Source of the DNA: Bradyrhizobium sp. CSA207
GTDB lineage: Bacteria; Pseudomonadota; Alphaproteobacteria; Rhizobiales; Xanthobacteraceae
Assembly: GCF_029051685.1 (NCBI RefSeq)
Contig: NZ_JAACFT010000002.1
Coordinates: forward strand, 248,001-312,000
Length of the DNA stretch: 64,000 nt
Direction: 5' to 3'
Shown: piece by piece, positions 41,566 through 51,089 of the stretch
Layout: each line of letters begins with the position of its first letter
How positions within the stretch are numbered: the stretch's first letter is position 1
Program-made: the position numbers and the translations under genes
Notes under the pieces: model-generated
The model's input: only the letters and a program-made list of their open reading frames with translations
Told to the model about the DNA's origin: nothing
The model's database searches: none

Positions 41566-41922
41566 CTATTTCTCGGAGCGCTCTTGCTGAGCCTCGGCCG
41601 AAGTGTCCGCTGCCCGCGATTTGGTCATGTAGGGGCAGACCATGGTCAGGTTGAGCAGCGTCGGCGCCTGATCGTCACCGTTGCCGTACTCCCAGACCAG
41701 GCGGATTTCATGCTGGTCCGAATTCGCGTCGTCCTTCTGATGCTGCCTGATGTCGGCCTTCATCGGGATCGGCGGCTCCGAGTTGAAGCACTTGCGGATG
41801 GACGCATCCAGCAGCGCGCATTTCGTCGCGGGGACCACCACGCGCTGGTCGTTCGACAGCGATCTGGTGTTGGGCTGCGCGGCGAGCTGAAGGCGGGCGT
41901 GGCCCAGCGCCTTGAACCACAC
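41566..41922 (-). CDS. Hypothetical protein, N-terminally truncated paralogue
   Basis: Reads LQLAAQPNTRSLSNDQRVVVPATKCALLDASIRKCFNSEPPIPMK and continues to an acidic tail. The segment is clearly homologous to that of the neighbour at 41961-42461 (shared CALLDA(S/C)(I/V)RKCFNSEPPIPMK and HEIRL.WEY...TMVCP). It lacks the neighbour's first 70 or so residues, so it looks like a partial tandem duplicate; the GTG at 41922 is a forced start. Function unknown. Confidence 0.6.
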   Translation of the reverse strand: MWFKALGHARLQLAAQPNTRSLSNDQRVVVPATKCALLDASIRKCFNSEPPIPMKADIRQHQKDDANSDQHEIRLVWEYGNGDDQAPTLLNLTMVCPYMTKSRAADTSAEAQQERSEK

Positions 41923-41960
41923 CTTGCCGCTGCTGTCGACCGGTTGGGTCCGACCAGAGG

Positions 41961-42461
41961 TCAGGACTTGGGTGGCTTATGCGGACAGACCATCGTCAGG
42001 TAGAGCAGCTTGGGCGTTTTGCTGTCGCCCTCGTACTCCCATTCCAGCCGGATCTCGTGCCGATCGGCGTTACGATCGGTCGACGCATGCGTGATGATGT
42101 TGGTCTTCATCGGAATCGGAGGCTCCGAGTTGAAGCACTTCCGGACACAGGCATCGAGCAAGGCACATCGCGTCAGCGGAATCACGTCCGGCTCGTCCTT
42201 CGACAGCGGCGTGGTATTCGGTTGGGACGTGAGGTCGACGCGCGCACGGCCCTTCTCCTTCTGCCAGTGCTTCGCGCTGCCTTGCGGCCACTTGCTCTTC
42301 GGCGTCAAAATCAGATGATACTGGCCGTATTCCAATGTCGGGAGATGGATATTTTCCGAGGCTTTGAGTTTCTTTACGCTCTTCTTCATGTTCTCCAGTG
42401 GATAGTAATTACCATTCATCAGGTCCTTAAATGGCTTACCCGTGTAGACTCTCATGCCCAT
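41961..42461 (-). CDS. Hypothetical protein, full-length paralogue
   Basis: A 166-residue protein starting at ATG 42461, beginning MGMRVYTGKPFKDLMNGNYY. It has a basic, beta-rich N-terminal half and the same C-terminal module as the downstream gene. Conserved cysteines (RCALLDACVRKC) might form disulfides or bind a metal. No signal peptide and no recognised family. The two copies lie directly upstream of the thermonuclease-like gene on the same strand. Confidence 0.65.
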   Translation of the reverse strand: MGMRVYTGKPFKDLMNGNYYPLENMKKSVKKLKASENIHLPTLEYGQYHLILTPKSKWPQGSAKHWQKEKGRARVDLTSQPNTTPLSKDEPDVIPLTRCALLDACVRKCFNSEPPIPMKTNIITHASTDRNADRHEIRLEWEYEGDSKTPKLLYLTMVCPHKPPKS

Positions 42462-42760
42462 GTATTTTGCCCCTCAATGAGTGCTTGGCTTTCCCGGGAA
42501 ATATGCAGCTCTGCGAAGCTTGACGGCTAGAACACGAGCCTGGCGGCCCGTTATTCGCAGCCTCTTTTTCGCGCAGCTTTTGGCAAGCTACCACCTGGGA
42601 CTGTGAATCGTCCAGATCAGCAACCGTTTCAGGGGAATGCTTTGCCCAGGATGCATCGCATGCCCCGTTGCTAAGCAGGTTTTCATAAGCGATCTTATCG
42701 CCATGGTTCGCAGTGGCCTACCGACCGTACCCGCTGCAAGCAAGGTCTTGAGAGCACGGA

Positions 42761-45700
42761 ATGCTTTGCACGGCGTGTCAGTCGACGATCGAACCAGGCG
42801 AGAGCCGCTGCCCCAATTGCGGTGCAGGCGTGCGCCGCTCCGATCCCGACAGTGAACGACGGTTTGTCACAATTCTCCGGGCCGATGTCATCGATTCCAC
42901 CGGGCTTGTTGCAGAGCTTGATCCGGAGGAGGCGGTCTCGCGCCTGGAGCCGGCCCTGGCCGCCATGAGGGGGGCGGTTCGGCAGTTCGGCGGCATCGTA
43001 AGCAAGGAATTGGGCGACGGGCTTGCCGCGGTGTTTGGTGCCCCGATCGCGGACGACAACCATGCGCCCTTGGCCTGCCACGCTGCGATCGAATTGGTTC
43101 GGCGCGTCGCGAGCCTTGGTGATCCCGGGCTTCAGGTCCGGGTTGGTCTCCACTCCGGCCATGTCGTTGCCTACATGGTCGCCAGCGAGTTTTCCAAGGT
43201 CTATGAAATCGGGGGTGCCGCCCAGCATCTGGCCGCCCGGCTGGAGGCGACGGCTGAGGCGAACCAGATCTACGTCTCGGAGGCCTGCCAGAAGCTCGCC
43301 GACGGGCATGTCCGCTTCGAATCCCTGGGCGGGAAATCATTGCGCGGCTTCAGCAAACCTGTGCCGGTCTATAGGATCGTGGGCGCGAGCGACTTGTCGA
43401 GCTGGCGGGTGCGAAGGGCTCGCAGCGTCTCCCGTTTCGTCGATCGCACGACCGAGCGCACGCTGCTGGAGCGCACCGCGGGAAGCGCCGGGACAAACCG
43501 GCAGACTGTACTGCTGCTGGGCGATGCTGGTATCGGCAAGTCGCGGCTCGCGCATGAGTTCGCCCAGCAGCTCAAGGCCGACGGCTGGCGGTTGATCGAC
43601 GCCGAGTGCAGCCCGAATCTCCAGGGTGCCCCCTTCAGCACCCTCAAGCGGATTTTGCTGTCGGCCATGGACGCGGCTGCAAGGGACCCTGACAGTCCGG
43701 GAGATCTTCGGCAGGGCCTGCCAGCGATTCAGCAAAGTGCGCTCGAGGCGGTGCTCGATCTGCCCATATCGAATTCGCATTGGGACGAACTGGAGCCTCA
43801 CGCACGGGGACGAGCCATCTCCGATGCAAGCTGTGCCATCGTCGGAAGCTTGGCCAATCGCCAGCGAACGGTGCTCCTGCTGGAGGATCTGCACTGGATC
43901 GACCGGGCGAGCGACGGCGTCGTAGCCGTCATTGCGTCGTTGCAGGCGGCCGGTCTTCTCGTGCTTTTTACCTCCCGGCCAAATGGCATGCCGGTCTGGA
44001 TTGCGCGTTGTCACGCCGAGATCGTCGCAATGCGGCCCCTCGACGACGATTCGGGGTTTGCCATGCTGGCAGACATGCTCGGCTCCTCCGAAACTAACGC
44101 GGATTTGAAGAGCCGGATCATTTCTCATACCGCCAACGTTCCCCTGTTCATTGAGGAGGTCTGCCGCGGATTGAAGGACAGCGGCACGCTACGGGGCCAA
44201 TGGGGCGACCTCGCACTCGTGCGTCCGATTGACGAGCTCGGCATTCCCACCAGTATCCAAGGCGTGATTGCAGCACGCCTCGATCGGGTATCGAAGCAGG
44301 AACGATCCGTTTTGCAGATCGCCGCCAGTCTGGGGCCGAGATCGAGCGAAGTCATGCTGCGGAAGATCGCAGCCCTGCCTGAGGATGTTTTGCAGGGATG
44401 CCTCGTCGCACTTGATCGCGCCGAGCTACTCGTCAGGATCGACAGCGAATTGGAAGATGCGCTCGAATTCCGGCATGAGATGGTCCGGCAGGTGACCTAC
44501 GACTCCATGGTCGAAAGGGCGCGCGAAGACATCCATGCGCGGATTCTTTCGGCCTTGGAAGGCGGCGAGGTCGGAGCCGATGATCCTGACAAGCTCTGCT
44601 ATCATGCCACGCGGGCGAAGGATTGGGACAAGTCGTTCAGCTACGGCAGAGCCTCGGCGCGAAAATGTCTGGCGCGGTCGGCATTTATCGATGCGGCTGA
44701 CTATTTCGAGATCGCGATGAAATCGTTGGATCAGACCCCGACGACTCCTTCGAGGGAAGCGAATGCCGTGGATGTTCGCATCGAGGCAAGAGCGGCCTTT
44801 ATTGCCTCCGGCCAGATTGCCGAATGGTTGAATCTTGGCAAGGAGGCCGAGCGCCGCGCCGGTGCAATCAACGACATCGGACGGAAGGTAGCAGCCATGA
44901 CGGTCATGGCTGCCGCACAGAACTTCTACGGGACGCCGATCGAAGCGGTCACCGTCGGTGAGGAAGTCGTGCGCCTGGCTGAGGGGGCGGGCAATCCGGG
45001 TTGGCTCAATGCCGCGCAATACGGTCTTGGCCAAGTGTACTTCCTTGCCGGACGCTATCGTGAAGCTGACCGGTTGTTTGCGCGGGCGTGCGCCCAATTG
45101 GCGGGGCCGGAGGCCAGCGCGCCTTTTGGCACGACGCCGAAATATGCGCTGTTACTTTGCAGAATGATGCACAGTATCAACAACACCGTGATGGGCGAGC
45201 TCGATGTCGCCGAGCAGCTCCAGCAGCAGGCCGCCGCGATTGCGGAGGAGACGGGCCGTCCCTATGACCGCGTCGCCGCCGCCTATAGCGGCGGCTGGCT
45301 GATGCTCGGCCGCAACGATCCGGCGGCGGCGGCGGCGATTCTCGAGGAAGGTTTTGTCCTCGCGCAGAAGCATGGCATCCGGCTGTTCGTCCCTGTGCTC
45401 GCCTGCCATCTCGGCATCGCCCATCTGGAGCAGGGGCTGTTCGACCGGGCGCGCGGCATGCTTGGCGAAGCGCGCGAGGAGGCGAAGGCGGTCGGCTATA
45501 CCTCGGCAGTGCTGCGCAGCTCGATCTACCTGGCGCTCGCCACCAGCCGGCTCGGCGATGTCCAGGCCGCGCAGAACATGCTGCGCGAGGCGCGCAACAC
45601 CGCCCGACAGCAGGGGTTTGCTGGCCTCGAGGCCGAGGCCCTGTTCGGCGAGGCGGTCGTGACGCCGGTCTCTGGCGAGGAGAACAGGGTGGCCATCCTT

Positions 45701-45814
45701 GCCGCCCTGCGCGGCACCGTCGCGATCAGCTCCGAGAGCGGCGCGCTGCCGCTCAGGCAGAAGGCCGAGGCGATGTTGAACGAGATGCTCGCCCGGGGCG
45801 ATGAGCTGACCTGA
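42761..45814 (+). CDS. Adenylate/guanylate cyclase-like protein with ATPase and TPR domains
   Basis: A 1017-residue multidomain protein. It opens with a zinc-ribbon-like CTAC...CPNC (3-20). A class III cyclase homology domain follows at about 34-190, with metal-ligand candidates Asp in LRADVIDSTG and KELGDGLAAVFG, and YEIGGAAQHLAARLEAT near the end; the usual Asn of that last motif is His here, as is common in this architecture. An ATPase domain then shows Walker A LLGDAGIGKSRL. The C-terminal 400 residues are TPR-like helices. Nucleotide cyclase activity is not certain. A cyclic-nucleotide-gated channel lies 12 kb away, but a link is only a guess. Confidence 0.85.
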   Translation: MLCTACQSTIEPGESRCPNCGAGVRRSDPDSERRFVTILRADVIDSTGLVAELDPEEAVSRLEPALAAMRGAVRQFGGIVSKELGDGLAAVFGAPIADDNHAPLACHAAIELVRRVASLGDPGLQVRVGLHSGHVVAYMVASEFSKVYEIGGAAQHLAARLEATAEANQIYVSEACQKLADGHVRFESLGGKSLRGFSKPVPVYRIVGASDLSSWRVRRARSVSRFVDRTTERTLLERTAGSAGTNRQTVLLLGDAGIGKSRLAHEFAQQLKADGWRLIDAECSPNLQGAPFSTLKRILLSAMDAAARDPDSPGDLRQGLPAIQQSALEAVLDLPISNSHWDELEPHARGRAISDASCAIVGSLANRQRTVLLLEDLHWIDRASDGVVAVIASLQAAGLLVLFTSRPNGMPVWIARCHAEIVAMRPLDDDSGFAMLADMLGSSETNADLKSRIISHTANVPLFIEEVCRGLKDSGTLRGQWGDLALVRPIDELGIPTSIQGVIAARLDRVSKQERSVLQIAASLGPRSSEVMLRKIAALPEDVLQGCLVALDRAELLVRIDSELEDALEFRHEMVRQVTYDSMVERAREDIHARILSALEGGEVGADDPDKLCYHATRAKDWDKSFSYGRASARKCLARSAFIDAADYFEIAMKSLDQTPTTPSREANAVDVRIEARAAFIASGQIAEWLNLGKEAERRAGAINDIGRKVAAMTVMAAAQNFYGTPIEAVTVGEEVVRLAEGAGNPGWLNAAQYGLGQVYFLAGRYREADRLFARACAQLAGPEASAPFGTTPKYALLLCRMMHSINNTVMGELDVAEQLQQQAAAIAEETGRPYDRVAAAYSGGWLMLGRNDPAAAAAILEEGFVLAQKHGIRLFVPVLACHLGIAHLEQGLFDRARGMLGEAREEAKAVGYTSAVLRSSIYLALATSRLGDVQAAQNMLREARNTARQQGFAGLEAEALFGEAVVTPVSGEENRVAILAALRGTVAISSESGALPLRQKAEAMLNEMLARGDELT

Positions 45815-46144
45815 TCTTTCTTTGCCCCTGCTAACGGTCGGGTCCGCGATCGCGCCGCCGCGGCCGATATCTGCCCGATATGTCAGATAAATCTTGCAGG
45901 CCGCACAAGGGCTTAGCTACTGTGCATGGGGTTGTTTTCGCCATCTTTGAAGGCCGCGCCTTTTGTGCAGCGCAGAGGGCGCCGCGCTTCTCCCGTCCGC
46001 TCCGATGACAAAGCCCCTTGCGCGCGCACAGAGGTCGGCTACCGTCGGCCTAGCCGCAGGGCCAGGTGACTTTTGATTCACATTTTTTAGCATCCGATTT
46101 ATCGGCGCCGCGACGGCGCGACGCCCACCGGAAGAGGCGGGGCC
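45815..46144. other. Intergenic region before opgC
   Basis: Mostly GC-rich sequence without a convincing gene or clear motif. It should contain the promoter of the OpgC-like gene. Confidence 0.4.
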
Positions 46145-47362
46145 ATGATTGCACGGGACCAGCAAGCTCTGTTGGCGCCAATCGAGCGCGATCTGCGGCT
46201 CGATCTGTTCCGCGGCATCGGGCTGTGGATGATCTTCCTCGATCACATCCCGCACGACGTCGTCGCCTGGCTGACGCTGCGCAATTACGGCTTCAGCGAT
46301 GCCGCCGAGTTCTTCGTCTTCATATCAGGCTATCTCGTCGGCTGGATCTACGGGCCGATCGTCGCGGGCGGCTGGTTTCTCGCGGCGCTCAAGCGGCTGT
46401 GGCGGCGCGCCGCCGAGATGTATGTCGCCCACATCATGCTGTTCCTTCTGTTCACGGCGCAGATCGCGCGCACCACGCGCCGTTTCGACAATCCGATGTA
46501 CGAGCACGAATTCAACGTGTTCAATTTCCTGTCGCATCCGGACGAGTTGATCGGGCAGGCGATCCTCTTGAAATACAAGCCGGTCAATCTCGACGTGCTG
46601 CCGCTCTACATCGCGCTGGTGTTCGCCGCACCGTTCATCGTCTGGTGCCTGGTGCGCCGGCCGAACCTGATGCTTGCGGCCTCCGCGGTGCTCTATGTGC
46701 TGGCGCGCTGGTTCAACTGGAATATCGCCTCCTATCCGCCCGGCACGACCTGGTACTTCAACCCGTACTGCTGGCAGCTGATGTTCGTGTTCGCGGCCTG
46801 GTGCGGTATCGGCCAGATCGACAAGGTGGCAAAATGGGTGTGGTCGAAGACGACGATGGCACTGGCCGCAGCCTGGCTCGCCTTCGCGCTTCTGATCGTG
46901 ATGACCTGGCACGTCCCCGCGCTCGAGGCGCTGATCCCGAAATGGATGATCAAGGCGATCTACCCGATCGACAAGACCGATCTCGACATGCTGCGCTTCA
47001 CCCACTTCCTGGCGCTGGCGATCTGGATGACCCATCTCATTTCGCGCAAATGGCGCGCGCTGCACGGGGCCTGGCTGCGTCCGGTCATCCTCTGCGGCCA
47101 GCATTCGCTGCCGATCTTCTGCCTCGGCGTCTTCCTGTCGTTCTCGGCGCACTGGATTCTGACCCAGTACACCAAGGGCATGTGGGAGCAGTTCGCCGTC
47201 TCCATCGCCGGCATCGTCATCATGATCGGGGCCGCCTGGCTGCTCGATCGTGCCAAGCGGGTGCCGGACCTGTTCGTCAAGGTGACGGAGGTTGAGGAGC
47301 CCGAGATCGCATCGGAAAGCATCCCGGCCGCGAGCGCCGCCGCGGTGCCTGCGAGCCGTTGA
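46145..47362 (+). CDS. opgC: OpgC family acyltransferase (osmoregulated periplasmic glucan)
   Basis: A 405-residue membrane protein of the OpgC family. The N-terminal signature ERDLRLDLFRGIGLWMIFLDHIPHDVVAWLTLRNYGFSDAAEFFVFISGY is typical, followed by about ten membrane helices. The protein adds succinyl (or related) groups to osmoregulated periplasmic glucans. A polar Ala-rich tail ends the protein. It is in one direction with the DUF2059 gene and may share its transcript. Confidence 0.9.
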   Translation: MIARDQQALLAPIERDLRLDLFRGIGLWMIFLDHIPHDVVAWLTLRNYGFSDAAEFFVFISGYLVGWIYGPIVAGGWFLAALKRLWRRAAEMYVAHIMLFLLFTAQIARTTRRFDNPMYEHEFNVFNFLSHPDELIGQAILLKYKPVNLDVLPLYIALVFAAPFIVWCLVRRPNLMLAASAVLYVLARWFNWNIASYPPGTTWYFNPYCWQLMFVFAAWCGIGQIDKVAKWVWSKTTMALAAAWLAFALLIVMTWHVPALEALIPKWMIKAIYPIDKTDLDMLRFTHFLALAIWMTHLISRKWRALHGAWLRPVILCGQHSLPIFCLGVFLSFSAHWILTQYTKGMWEQFAVSIAGIVIMIGAAWLLDRAKRVPDLFVKVTEVEEPEIASESIPAASAAAVPASR

Positions 47363-47398
47363 AATCACTGCGCCGCCCGCGTTCTCACGGAGATGTCC

Positions 47399-47887
47399 AT
47401 GTCCAGACGTTTGTTGACGATCGCCGGCACGCTCCTGTTCCTCGTCTGCGGTGCATCGGCGCAGACGCCGTCGCCCGAGGCGATCAATGCGGCGCGCAAG
47501 CTCGTCGTCACGCTGAAGATTGCGGACCAGTATCGTGCCCTGTTGCCGCAACTGCTGCTCAAGCTCCGGCCCGTGGTTGCCCAGGACAGGCCGGAGATTG
47601 AGCGCGACTATGATACGGTGACGGCGCCCGGATCCGAGATCTATGCTCCGTACGTCGCCTCGATGATCGATCAGATCGCAGCCCTCTACGCCACGAGCTT
47701 CACCCTCGACGAGCTGCGCCAGATCGAGGCGTTCTACGCCGGGCCTGCGGGGCGGAAGTTTTTGGAGAAGTCGGATCCGCTGGCGCAGGCCAGCGCGCAG
47801 ATCAGTCAGGACGTCAGCCAGAAGGCCGCCGACGAGCTGAAGCAGCGCCTGATCGAGGCCTTGCGCCAGAAGGGACACAAGCTCTGA
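47399..47887 (+). CDS. DUF2059 family periplasmic protein
   Basis: A 162-residue secreted protein starting at ATG 47399 (GGAGATGTCC upstream; an ATG six bases earlier is too close to the ribosome-binding site). The signal peptide MSRRLLTIAGTLLFLVCGASA precedes QTP. The DUF2059 core (YAPYVASMIDQIAALYATSFTLDELRQIEAFYAGPAGRKFLEKSDPL) is clear. The function is unknown. It follows opgC after 36 bases. Confidence 0.88.
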   Translation: MSRRLLTIAGTLLFLVCGASAQTPSPEAINAARKLVVTLKIADQYRALLPQLLLKLRPVVAQDRPEIERDYDTVTAPGSEIYAPYVASMIDQIAALYATSFTLDELRQIEAFYAGPAGRKFLEKSDPLAQASAQISQDVSQKAADELKQRLIEALRQKGHKL

Positions 47888-48033
47888 GCGTTTCGGCGCT
47901 CAATGCGCCACGAACTCGAAGCGTCCGGTGATACGCCGGCGCTTCCTCGCCCGACCTGCGGGCCATCATTGGCTTGAGCCCTACGTTCCGGTCGTGCATC
48001 ATCACCGGAAGCAAGAACTTCATGGGGAGAAAT

Positions 48034-49647
48034 ATGGCCGAGGACCTTACTCACACCATCTCGAAGGCCCGCGAGCATTCCATCGGCGATCTCCTGCGCC
48101 GCTCGGCAGGCCGCGAGCCGGACAAGCTCGCGGTGAGCTGCGGAAGTGTGAGCTGGACCTTTACCGAACTGGACGCGATCTGTAACCGGCTCGGGCGTGG
48201 GCTGCTCGGCCTCGGCGTCAAGAAGGGCGACCGCCTCGCGGTGCTCTCGCGCAACTCGCATGCGTTTGCGGCGCTGCGCTTTGCCGTGGCGCGGATCGGC
48301 GCGGTGCTGGTGCCGATCAACTTCATGCTCAATCCGGACGAGATCAACTTCATCCTGAAGAGCTCCGGCGCAAAGCTGCTCGCGGCTGGTCCCGATTTCG
48401 TCGGGCCCGCGCGCGCCGCCAGCGCGAAAGACTGCGCGGTCGAAAAGCTGATCTGGTTGCCGGGCGAGGATCCCGCCATAGCGCCCGCCAGCCTCACCAC
48501 CTTCGACGATCTCCTGCACGATGACAGCTCGTTCCTGGAGGCCTCCGTCGACAGCCGCGATCTCGCGCAGATCGTCTATACCAGCGGCACGGAATCGCTG
48601 CCCAAGGGCGCGATGCTGACCCATGAGGCCGTGATGTGGCAGTATGTCAGCTGCATCATCGACGGCGGCATGAGCGTGGACGACAAGTTTCTGCACGCGC
48701 TGCCGCTCTATCACTGCGCGCAGCTCGACGTCTTCCTGGGTCCGCAAGTTTATCTCGGGGCCTCCGGCGTGATCACGGGCAAGCCGACCGCCGACAACAT
48801 CCTGGCGCTGATCCAGGCCCACAGGATCACCTCGTTCTTCGCGCCGCCGACGATCTGGATCGCGATGTTGCGCTCGCCGAATTTCGACAAGACCGATTTG
48901 TCGACGCTGCAGAAGGGCTATTACGGCGCCTCGATCATGCCGGTGGAGGTGCTGCTGGAGCTCCAGCGCCGCCTGCCCAATGTCAAGTTCTGGAATTTCT
49001 ACGGCCAGACCGAGATCGCCCCGCTCGCAACCGTGCTGCGGCCCGAGGACCAGCTGCGCAAGGCCGGATCGGCCGGCAAGCCGGTGCTCAATGTCGAGAC
49101 GCGGGTGGTCAATACCTCGATGGAGGACGTCAAGGTCGGAGAAGTCGGCGAGATCGTGCACCGCTCGCCGCATCTGTTGTCCGGCTATTACAACGATCCC
49201 GTGAAGACCGCGGCGGCGTTCTCCGGCGGCTGGTTTCACTCCGGCGATCTCGCCACCGTCGATGCCGAAGGCCACATCACCGTGGTCGACCGCGTCAAGG
49301 ACATGATCAAGACCGGCGGCGAGAATGTCGCGAGCCGCGAGGTCGAGGAGATGGTCTATCGCATCCCCGCAGTGTCAGAGGTCGCGGTCGTGGGCCTGCC
49401 CGATCCGCGCTGGATCGAGGCGGTCACCGCCATCGTCGTGGTCAAGAGCGGCGAGACGCTCGACGAAGATTCCGTCATCAAGCACTGCGCCGGCCAGATG
49501 GCGCATTTCAAGGTGCCGAAGCGCGTGATTTTCGTCGACAGCCTGCCGAAAAATCCGAGCGGCAAGCTTCTCAAGCGCGAGCTGCGCCAGCGCTTCGTCG
49601 GCGGCGAGACACTCGACAAGGCGGTCCAGAAGAATTTCGGCACGTGA
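48034..49647 (+). CDS. Acyl-CoA synthetase (AMP-binding family)
   Basis: A 537-residue adenylating enzyme. Motifs are A3 (YTSGTESLPKGAMLTHE), A5 region WNFYGQTEIAPLATVL, A8 (LLSGYYNDPVKTAAAFSGGWFHSGDLATVDAEGHITVVDRVKDMIKTGGENVASREVEE) and the C-terminal Lys in PKNPSGKLLKRELR. It activates a fatty or aromatic acid to the CoA thioester. The start at 48034 has GGGGAG at ideal distance. The chain length or specific substrate cannot be read. Confidence 0.93.
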   Translation: MAEDLTHTISKAREHSIGDLLRRSAGREPDKLAVSCGSVSWTFTELDAICNRLGRGLLGLGVKKGDRLAVLSRNSHAFAALRFAVARIGAVLVPINFMLNPDEINFILKSSGAKLLAAGPDFVGPARAASAKDCAVEKLIWLPGEDPAIAPASLTTFDDLLHDDSSFLEASVDSRDLAQIVYTSGTESLPKGAMLTHEAVMWQYVSCIIDGGMSVDDKFLHALPLYHCAQLDVFLGPQVYLGASGVITGKPTADNILALIQAHRITSFFAPPTIWIAMLRSPNFDKTDLSTLQKGYYGASIMPVEVLLELQRRLPNVKFWNFYGQTEIAPLATVLRPEDQLRKAGSAGKPVLNVETRVVNTSMEDVKVGEVGEIVHRSPHLLSGYYNDPVKTAAAFSGGWFHSGDLATVDAEGHITVVDRVKDMIKTGGENVASREVEEMVYRIPAVSEVAVVGLPDPRWIEAVTAIVVVKSGETLDEDSVIKHCAGQMAHFKVPKRVIFVDSLPKNPSGKLLKRELRQRFVGGETLDKAVQKNFGT

Positions 49648-49659
49648 GGCGTTTCTCTT

Positions 49660-49685
49660 CCTCTCCCCGTTAGAACGGGGAGAGG
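49660..49685. terminator. Perfect 12-bp hairpin between convergent genes
   Basis: CCTCTCCCCGTT (49660-49671) and AACGGGGAGAGG (49674-49685) with a 2-base loop. It lies between the stops of the acyl-CoA synthetase and MFS genes and can end both transcripts. The sequence is also a common repeat palindrome in Bradyrhizobium-type genomes. Confidence 0.7.
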
Positions 49686-49692
49686 CGAGAAC

Positions 49693-50894
49693 TCAATACT
49701 TCTTCACCGCCGCGCCGAACGCGAGCCACAGCGCCATCGATGCCAACCCAAATCCGCCGAGCAGCAGGAAGGTCGGGCCGTAGCCGATCCACTGGGCGAT
49801 CCAGCCGCCGAGCGCGGCACTGAGGCTTGCTCCGACGCCCTGCACTGTGATCACGGCGCCCTGGCCGAGATTGATGCGGCCGGTGCCGTTGAGCGAGCGG
49901 GCGACCATGCCGGGGACGGCGACGGTCTGAAGTCCCGTGCCGATGCCGTCGAGCACCTGCATCGGCACGACGCCCCACCATCCCGTGACGAAGAACGCGA
50001 GCACGCCGCGGATGGGCAGGAACAGGAAAGAGACCAAGATCACCGGCCAGTAATTGCGCTTGCTCGCGACTTGCATCGCGATCAGCGAGGTCACGATCAT
50101 CACGCCCTGGGCGATCACAATGGTGGTCGCAACGAAGCTCGGCCCATTGGCCTGGGCTTTGGCCACCGCTGCAAGCCCGTAGAGCGGCACGATCGCGGCG
50201 TTGCCGAGATGGAACAGGGCGAGTGCCAGCGCCAGAACGAGCAGCGGCTTGTGCTTGAGCAGCATCGTGAGCGCATCCGGCTGGCTGTCGGGATCATCCT
50301 CCTTGCTGCCGCGTGCGGCGCGGTCGTCGATCGCCTTCGCCGGGATCATCAGCACGCAGCCAACCGCGATGGCGCCGAACACCGCCGCCAGCACGAACAC
50401 GGCGACATAGCCCAATTTGTAGCCCAGATAGCCCGACAGCGCCGCGCCGACCATGTTGCCGGCATGATTGAATGCCGGTTGCGCCCGTTCAGCGCATTGA
50501 ATCCTTTCTGCTTCGCGATGCCGAGCGTGATGCCGGTCACCGCCGGAACGATCGCTGCGCTCGCCAGCGATTGCGCAACCTGGGAAAAGGTGACGGCCCA
50601 GAAATTTTGCGAGATCAGGATGATCGCGGACGCCGCGACTACACAGATGCCGGGAATGACGACCCACAGCCGCTTGTTGCGGCTGGCATCGATGAAGCCG
50701 CCGATCGGCGTCGTGATCAGCATGCCCGCGACATTGCCGATCGTCATCGCGGTGCCGATCAATCCACTCGCCCAGCCGCGCTCCTGAAGGAAGACGCCGA
50801 CGAACGGTCCAATGCCCGACTGCATGTCGGCCATGAAGAAGTTGAGAGCGAACAGTGGCCAGATACGGGACGAGGAGGGGGACCGCGATGCCAT
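49693..50894 (-). pseudogene. MFS transporter broken by a one-base frameshift
   Basis: The N-terminal part from ATG 50894 reads MASRSPSSSRIWPLFALNFF... FLQERGWASGLIGTAMTIGNVAGML... LGIAKQKGFNALNGRN and stops making sense. The next frame takes over with AFNHAGNMVGAALSGYLGYKLGY and continues to the stop at 49693. One missing A near 50484 (NGRNQAFNHAGN is the expected junction) explains the shift. Rejoined, it is a 400-residue, 12-helix major facilitator. Substrate unknown. Either a recent null allele or a sequencing error. Confidence 0.8.
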
Positions 50895-51089
50895 TGATAC
50901 CAAAACGTGGTCTCAGCCGGGATTCGGCAGGTGGGGACGTGATCCTTTCAGCCAATCGCTCTGGCGTGGATGAAAGTGTAACGGGCGCTGATCGGGTTGG
51001 TTCCAGTTCTTTGCACAGGTGGTTGGCCCCTTGCGGTTGTTGCGGGCAAGTCTTTATTGAAACTGGATCGTCTCTCTTGGGAGTACGGC

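Noticed and set aside
46325..47878. Long minus-strand frame opposite opgC and the DUF2059 gene
   Set aside because: Spans two well-supported genes and lacks any recognisable motif.
47806..49275. 489-residue minus-strand frame opposite the acyl-CoA synthetase
   Set aside because: Overlaps a well-supported gene on the plus strand and has typical shadow composition.
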